A stretch of DNA of 7,583 bases from Lentisphaerota bacterium (lineage in GTDB: Bacteria; Verrucomicrobiota; Kiritimatiellia; RFP12; UBA3636). The notes beneath the pieces are model-generated. The model did not search any database and was not told the origin of the DNA. It was given only the letters and a program-made list of their open reading frames with translations. How positions within the stretch are numbered: the first letter of the stretch is position 1; every line of letters starts with the position of its first letter. The translations under genes were made by a program, and so were the position numbers. Of the stretch, positions 5,580-7,583 are shown one piece after another. The DNA is taken from positions 1 through 7,583 of the forward strand of contig JAAZAI010000120.1 in NCBI GenBank assembly GCA_012514445.1, in the 5' to 3' direction.

Positions 5580-7304
5580 CTAGTCCTCGTCCCCCATCGT
5601 CACCCGGAGGACCTCTTCCAATGTCGTGATGCCGGCGAGGACCTTGCGGACGCCGTCCTCGCGAAGCGTCCGCATGCCCATCTCGCGCGCCCGGATCCGG
5701 AGCTCGCGCGCGCCGTTGTTCTCGAAGATCATGCGCTGGATCTCGTCGTCCACCTTGAAGATCTCGAAGATGCCCTTGCGGCCCTTGTATCCGCCCTGGT
5801 GGCAGCGCTGGCAGCCGTGGCCGCGGTAGAGCTGCACGTTGGGGTTCTCCACCGGATTGAGCCCGAGGCTGCGCAGCTCGACCTCCGTGGGGTCGTACGA
5901 CTCCCGGCACTCGTTGCAGATGTTGCGCACGAGGCGCTGGGCCATCACCGCCCGGAGGGCGGACGCGACGAGGAAGGGCTTGACGCCGATGTCGAGCAGA
6001 CGGGTGATCGCGCTGGGAGCGTCGTTCGTGTGCAGCGTGGAGAACACGAGATGGCCGGTCAGCGCCGCCTCGGTCGCGATCGAGGCCGTCTCGATGTCGC
6101 GGATTTCGCCGATCATCACGATGTTGGGCGCCTGGCGCAGGATCGCGCGCAGGGCGGCGGCGAAGGTCATGCCGATGTCCGAATGCACATGCACCTGGTT
6201 GATGCCCGACATCTGGTATTCGACCGGATCCTCGACCGTGATGATCTTGCGGTCCGGCTTGTTGATCTGCCCGAGGCAGGCGTAGAGCGTCGTCGTCTTG
6301 CCGGAGCCCGTCGGACCCGTCACCAGGATGACGCCGTCCGGCAGCGTGATGAGGTTCTCGAAGAACTGCTGGTCGTCCGTCAGGAAGCCGAGCTCGGGCA
6401 GGCCGAGCGAGAGGTTCTGCTTGTCGAGGATACGCATGACGATGCTCTCGCCATGCCCCGTCGGCACCGTCGAGACGCGCAGGTCGAGCTCGCGGTTCTT
6501 CACCTTGATCTGTATGCGGCCGTCCTGCGGGATGCGCTTCTCGGAGAGCTTCATGTTGGCCATCAGCTTGAAGCGCTGGAGGATCGCGCCCTGCAGCCGC
6601 CGCGGCGGCGGCTCCTGCTCGTGCAGCACGCCGTCGATGCGGTAGCGGATGCGGAAGTGCTTCTCCATCGGCTCGAGATGGATGTCCGACGCGCGCGCCA
6701 CGAACGCCTTCATGATGATCTGCGCGCAGAGCTTCACGATCGGCGCGTCCGCCTCGCCGGCCTGGGCCGCGCCAAGTTGCTCCTCCAGGCCGAGTTCCGC
6801 CTGGTCGGCGCCCCCCTTGGCCTCGCCCGCGGAGATCTCGCCGAGCAGCGAATCCATGTCCGAGAGCTCCTGCTCGGGGTAGAGCATGCCCAGCGCCGTG
6901 ACGATCTGCTTGAGCGGGGCGATCACCCCGTCGACGTCGCGCCCGAGCGCGTAGCGCAGCCCGTCGAGCGTCTCGAAGTTCATCGGGTCCGCCATCGCCA
7001 CGGTCAGCGTGCTGCCGGCCACGTAGAGCGGCACGACCTTGAACTTCTTCGCCAGATCCCCCGAGAGCACGTTCCGCAGATCGTCGGAGAGCTCGACCTG
7101 CGAGATGTCCACGAACTCCATGCCGAAGGTCTGCGCCAACGTCCCCAGCACCTGCTCCTCGGACAGCACGCCCGTGTTCACCAGGATGTCCACGACGGAC
7201 GCACCTTCGCCGGCGACCTTCAGCGCCGCCTTGTCCGCATCCGCCTTCGAGACAACCTGGTTCTCCAGCAGGATCTGCAAAACATATTCGTCGTTGGAAG
7301 TCAC
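5580..7304 (-). CDS. pilB: PilB/GspE-family assembly ATPase 1
   Basis: A 574-residue traffic ATPase, first gene of the pilus ATPase operon and a paralogue of ATPase 2. It has a T2SSE_N-like domain (about 1-140, with GVLSEEQVLGTLAQTFGMEF at 45-64 and VAMADP at 102-107), an acidic/Ala-Gly linker (about 143-187), the N2 segment ARASDIHLEP (203-212), Walker A GPTGSGKT (330-337), Asp box ITVEDPVEY (355-363), His box TGHLVFSTLHT (416-426) and the zinc tetracysteine Cys463, Cys466, Cys498, Cys501. The Walker B region reads LRQAPNIVMIGEIRD (389-403), with APN where the family nearly always has DPD; the catalytic glutamate of GEIRD is kept. The start is a GTG at 7304 with GGAG 10 bases upstream and an extended -10 promoter about 55 bases upstream. 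No RLG-type MshEN c-di-GMP motif was recognised. Assignment to PilB over GspE rests on the adjacent pilT. Confidence 0.95.
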   Translation of the reverse strand: MTSNDEYVLQILLENQVVSKADADKAALKVAGEGASVVDILVNTGVLSEEQVLGTLAQTFGMEFVDISQVELSDDLRNVLSGDLAKKFKVVPLYVAGSTLTVAMADPMNFETLDGLRYALGRDVDGVIAPLKQIVTALGMLYPEQELSDMDSLLGEISAGEAKGGADQAELGLEEQLGAAQAGEADAPIVKLCAQIIMKAFVARASDIHLEPMEKHFRIRYRIDGVLHEQEPPPRRLQGAILQRFKLMANMKLSEKRIPQDGRIQIKVKNRELDLRVSTVPTGHGESIVMRILDKQNLSLGLPELGFLTDDQQFFENLITLPDGVILVTGPTGSGKTTTLYACLGQINKPDRKIITVEDPVEYQMSGINQVHVHSDIGMTFAAALRAILRQAPNIVMIGEIRDIETASIATEAALTGHLVFSTLHTNDAPSAITRLLDIGVKPFLVASALRAVMAQRLVRNICNECRESYDPTEVELRSLGLNPVENPNVQLYRGHGCQRCHQGGYKGRKGIFEIFKVDDEIQRMIFENNGARELRIRAREMGMRTLREDGVRKVLAGITTLEEVLRVTMGDED

Positions 7305-7314
7305 GGTTCTAGCA

Positions 7315-7318
7315 CTCC
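7315..7318 (-). promoter_or_regulatory. Shine-Dalgarno of ATPase 1, supports the GTG start
   Basis: On the minus strand GGAG stands 10 bases before the GTG at 7304. Spacing is at the long end, but no better-placed start exists nearby, and the following residues already match the family N-terminal domain. Confidence 0.55.
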
Positions 7319-7357
7319 AGAAAAAGACACCCCGCCGTCAGGGCTGGTTTTCGTGGG

Positions 7358-7366
7358 AGTATAACA
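7358..7366 (-). promoter_or_regulatory. Extended -10 promoter of the pilus ATPase operon
   Basis: The minus strand reads TGTTATACT, an extended -10 (TGn followed by TATACT, five of six bases of the sigma-70 consensus). At 17-base spacing the -35 position is G-rich and shows no TTGACA-like hexamer, which fits extended -10 promoters. Transcription would start near 7350, giving a leader of about 46 bases. No -24/-12 sigma-54 pattern was seen. Confidence 0.6.
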
Positions 7367-7381
7367 CGTCACCCACCCCCC

Positions 7382-7469
7382 GCGCCACCCCGAATTTTTT
7401 CGGCGCTTCCCGCGCGGGTTGTGCGTGTGATTTTCTGGGGTACATCATCCCATTCGTGCGCTTTTGCGC
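7382..7469. other. Cluster of small inverted repeats upstream of the operon
   Basis: Three short dyads lie in the 195-base spacer (7305-7499): CCGAA/TTCGG around a T4 loop (7390-7403), which can be extended by GCG (7382-7384) and CGC (7404-7406) across a bulge; the perfect palindrome CCCGCGCGGG (7409-7418); and GCGC/GCGC around a T4 loop (7458-7469). None is followed by a U tract in the minus-strand transcript, so none is a clear intrinsic terminator for the gene ending at 7500. The first two lie just upstream of the -10 and could bind a regulator; that is speculation. Confidence 0.35.
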
Positions 7470-7499
7470 CCTTCTTGGCGTAGGATTTCATTCCGCCGC

Positions 7500-7583
7500 T
7501 CAACCCACCCTGCGCTTCGGAACGCTGATCTTGTCCTCGCCGCGCAGCCAGCGGGCATTGTAAAGCTCCACGTCTTCACAGCA
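7500..7583 (-). CDS. C-terminal end of an unidentified gene (partial)
   Basis: An open frame enters from beyond the window and stops at TGA (complement 7502-7500), giving 27 residues. The tail contains LYNARWLRGED and ends KRRVG. Codons favour G or C at the third position like the neighbouring genes, and the strand agrees with them, which supports real coding. I do not recognise the family from so short a tail. It ends 134 bases upstream of the predicted -10 of the pilus ATPase operon. Confidence 0.5.
   Translation of the reverse strand, partial: CCEDVELYNARWLRGEDKISVPKRRVG

Noticed and set aside
3183..5629. Plus-strand open frames of 431 and 345 codons opposite ATPase 2 and pilT (3183-4478 and 4592-5629)
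   Set aside because: Same antisense shadow pattern over well-supported genes, with no recognisable motif.
2748..7304. ATPase 1 and ATPase 2 as a recent gene duplication
   Set aside because: The two share the family motifs but differ widely in their N-terminal domains, linkers and C-termini, so they look like old paralogues.
7305..7350. Riboswitch or attenuator in the ATPase 1 leader
   Set aside because: The leader is only about 46 bases, with at most a 3-4 bp stem before a T5 run, too weak for a terminator or a known riboswitch fold.
5568..7364. Plus-strand 598-codon open frame opposite ATPase 1
   Set aside because: It is antisense to a gene with intact ATPase motifs. Its composition (runs of Asp, Val, Leu, Arg, His, Ala) is the usual product of high-GC codons read on the opposite strand, and it shows no domain.

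Overview
The window is high-GC bacterial chromosome with strong G/C bias at third codon positions. All seven supported coding regions lie on the minus strand, so transcription runs from high to low coordinates. No mobile element, CRISPR array, tRNA or rRNA is visible. Gene content (two PilB/GspE-type ATPases around a PilT, then thioredoxin reductase) and a CarB loop unlike that of E. coli are compatible with a PVC-type lineage (Verrucomicrobiota/Kiritimatiellota-like). That placement is inference from memory of gene families, not a phylogeny.

Layout in the direction of transcription. (1) The last 27 codons of an unrecognised gene (7583-7500). (2) A 195-base spacer with small inverted repeats and a good extended -10 promoter. 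(3) A tightly packed type IV pilus ATPase operon: pilB-like ATPase 1 (7304-5580), 4 bases, pilT (5575-4475), 14 bases, pilB-like ATPase 2 (4460-2748). (4) After 53 bases with a small G/C hairpin but no U tract, trxB (2694-1771), followed almost at once by a YbaY/YscW-family lipoprotein gene (1762-1238). (5) A 162-base spacer (1237-1076) built almost entirely of short tandem repeats. (6) The first 358 codons of carB (1075-1), running off the window.

The three ATPases would power a type IV pilus or related secretion machine: PilB-like enzymes drive pilin polymerisation and PilT drives depolymerisation and retraction. No pilin, platform, secretin or alignment genes are in view, so the rest of the machine must be encoded elsewhere. 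The trxB and lipoprotein genes may be read through from the pilus operon, because no convincing terminator separates them. carB belongs to arginine/pyrimidine synthesis and is not preceded by carA.

The most unusual features are the repeat-built spacer before carB, the confinement of every CTAG tetranucleotide in the window to spacers and stop codons, and complementary departures from the usual ATPase motifs in the two PilB-like paralogues (one in the Walker B box, the other in the Asp box). I saw no wholly new biological system here.
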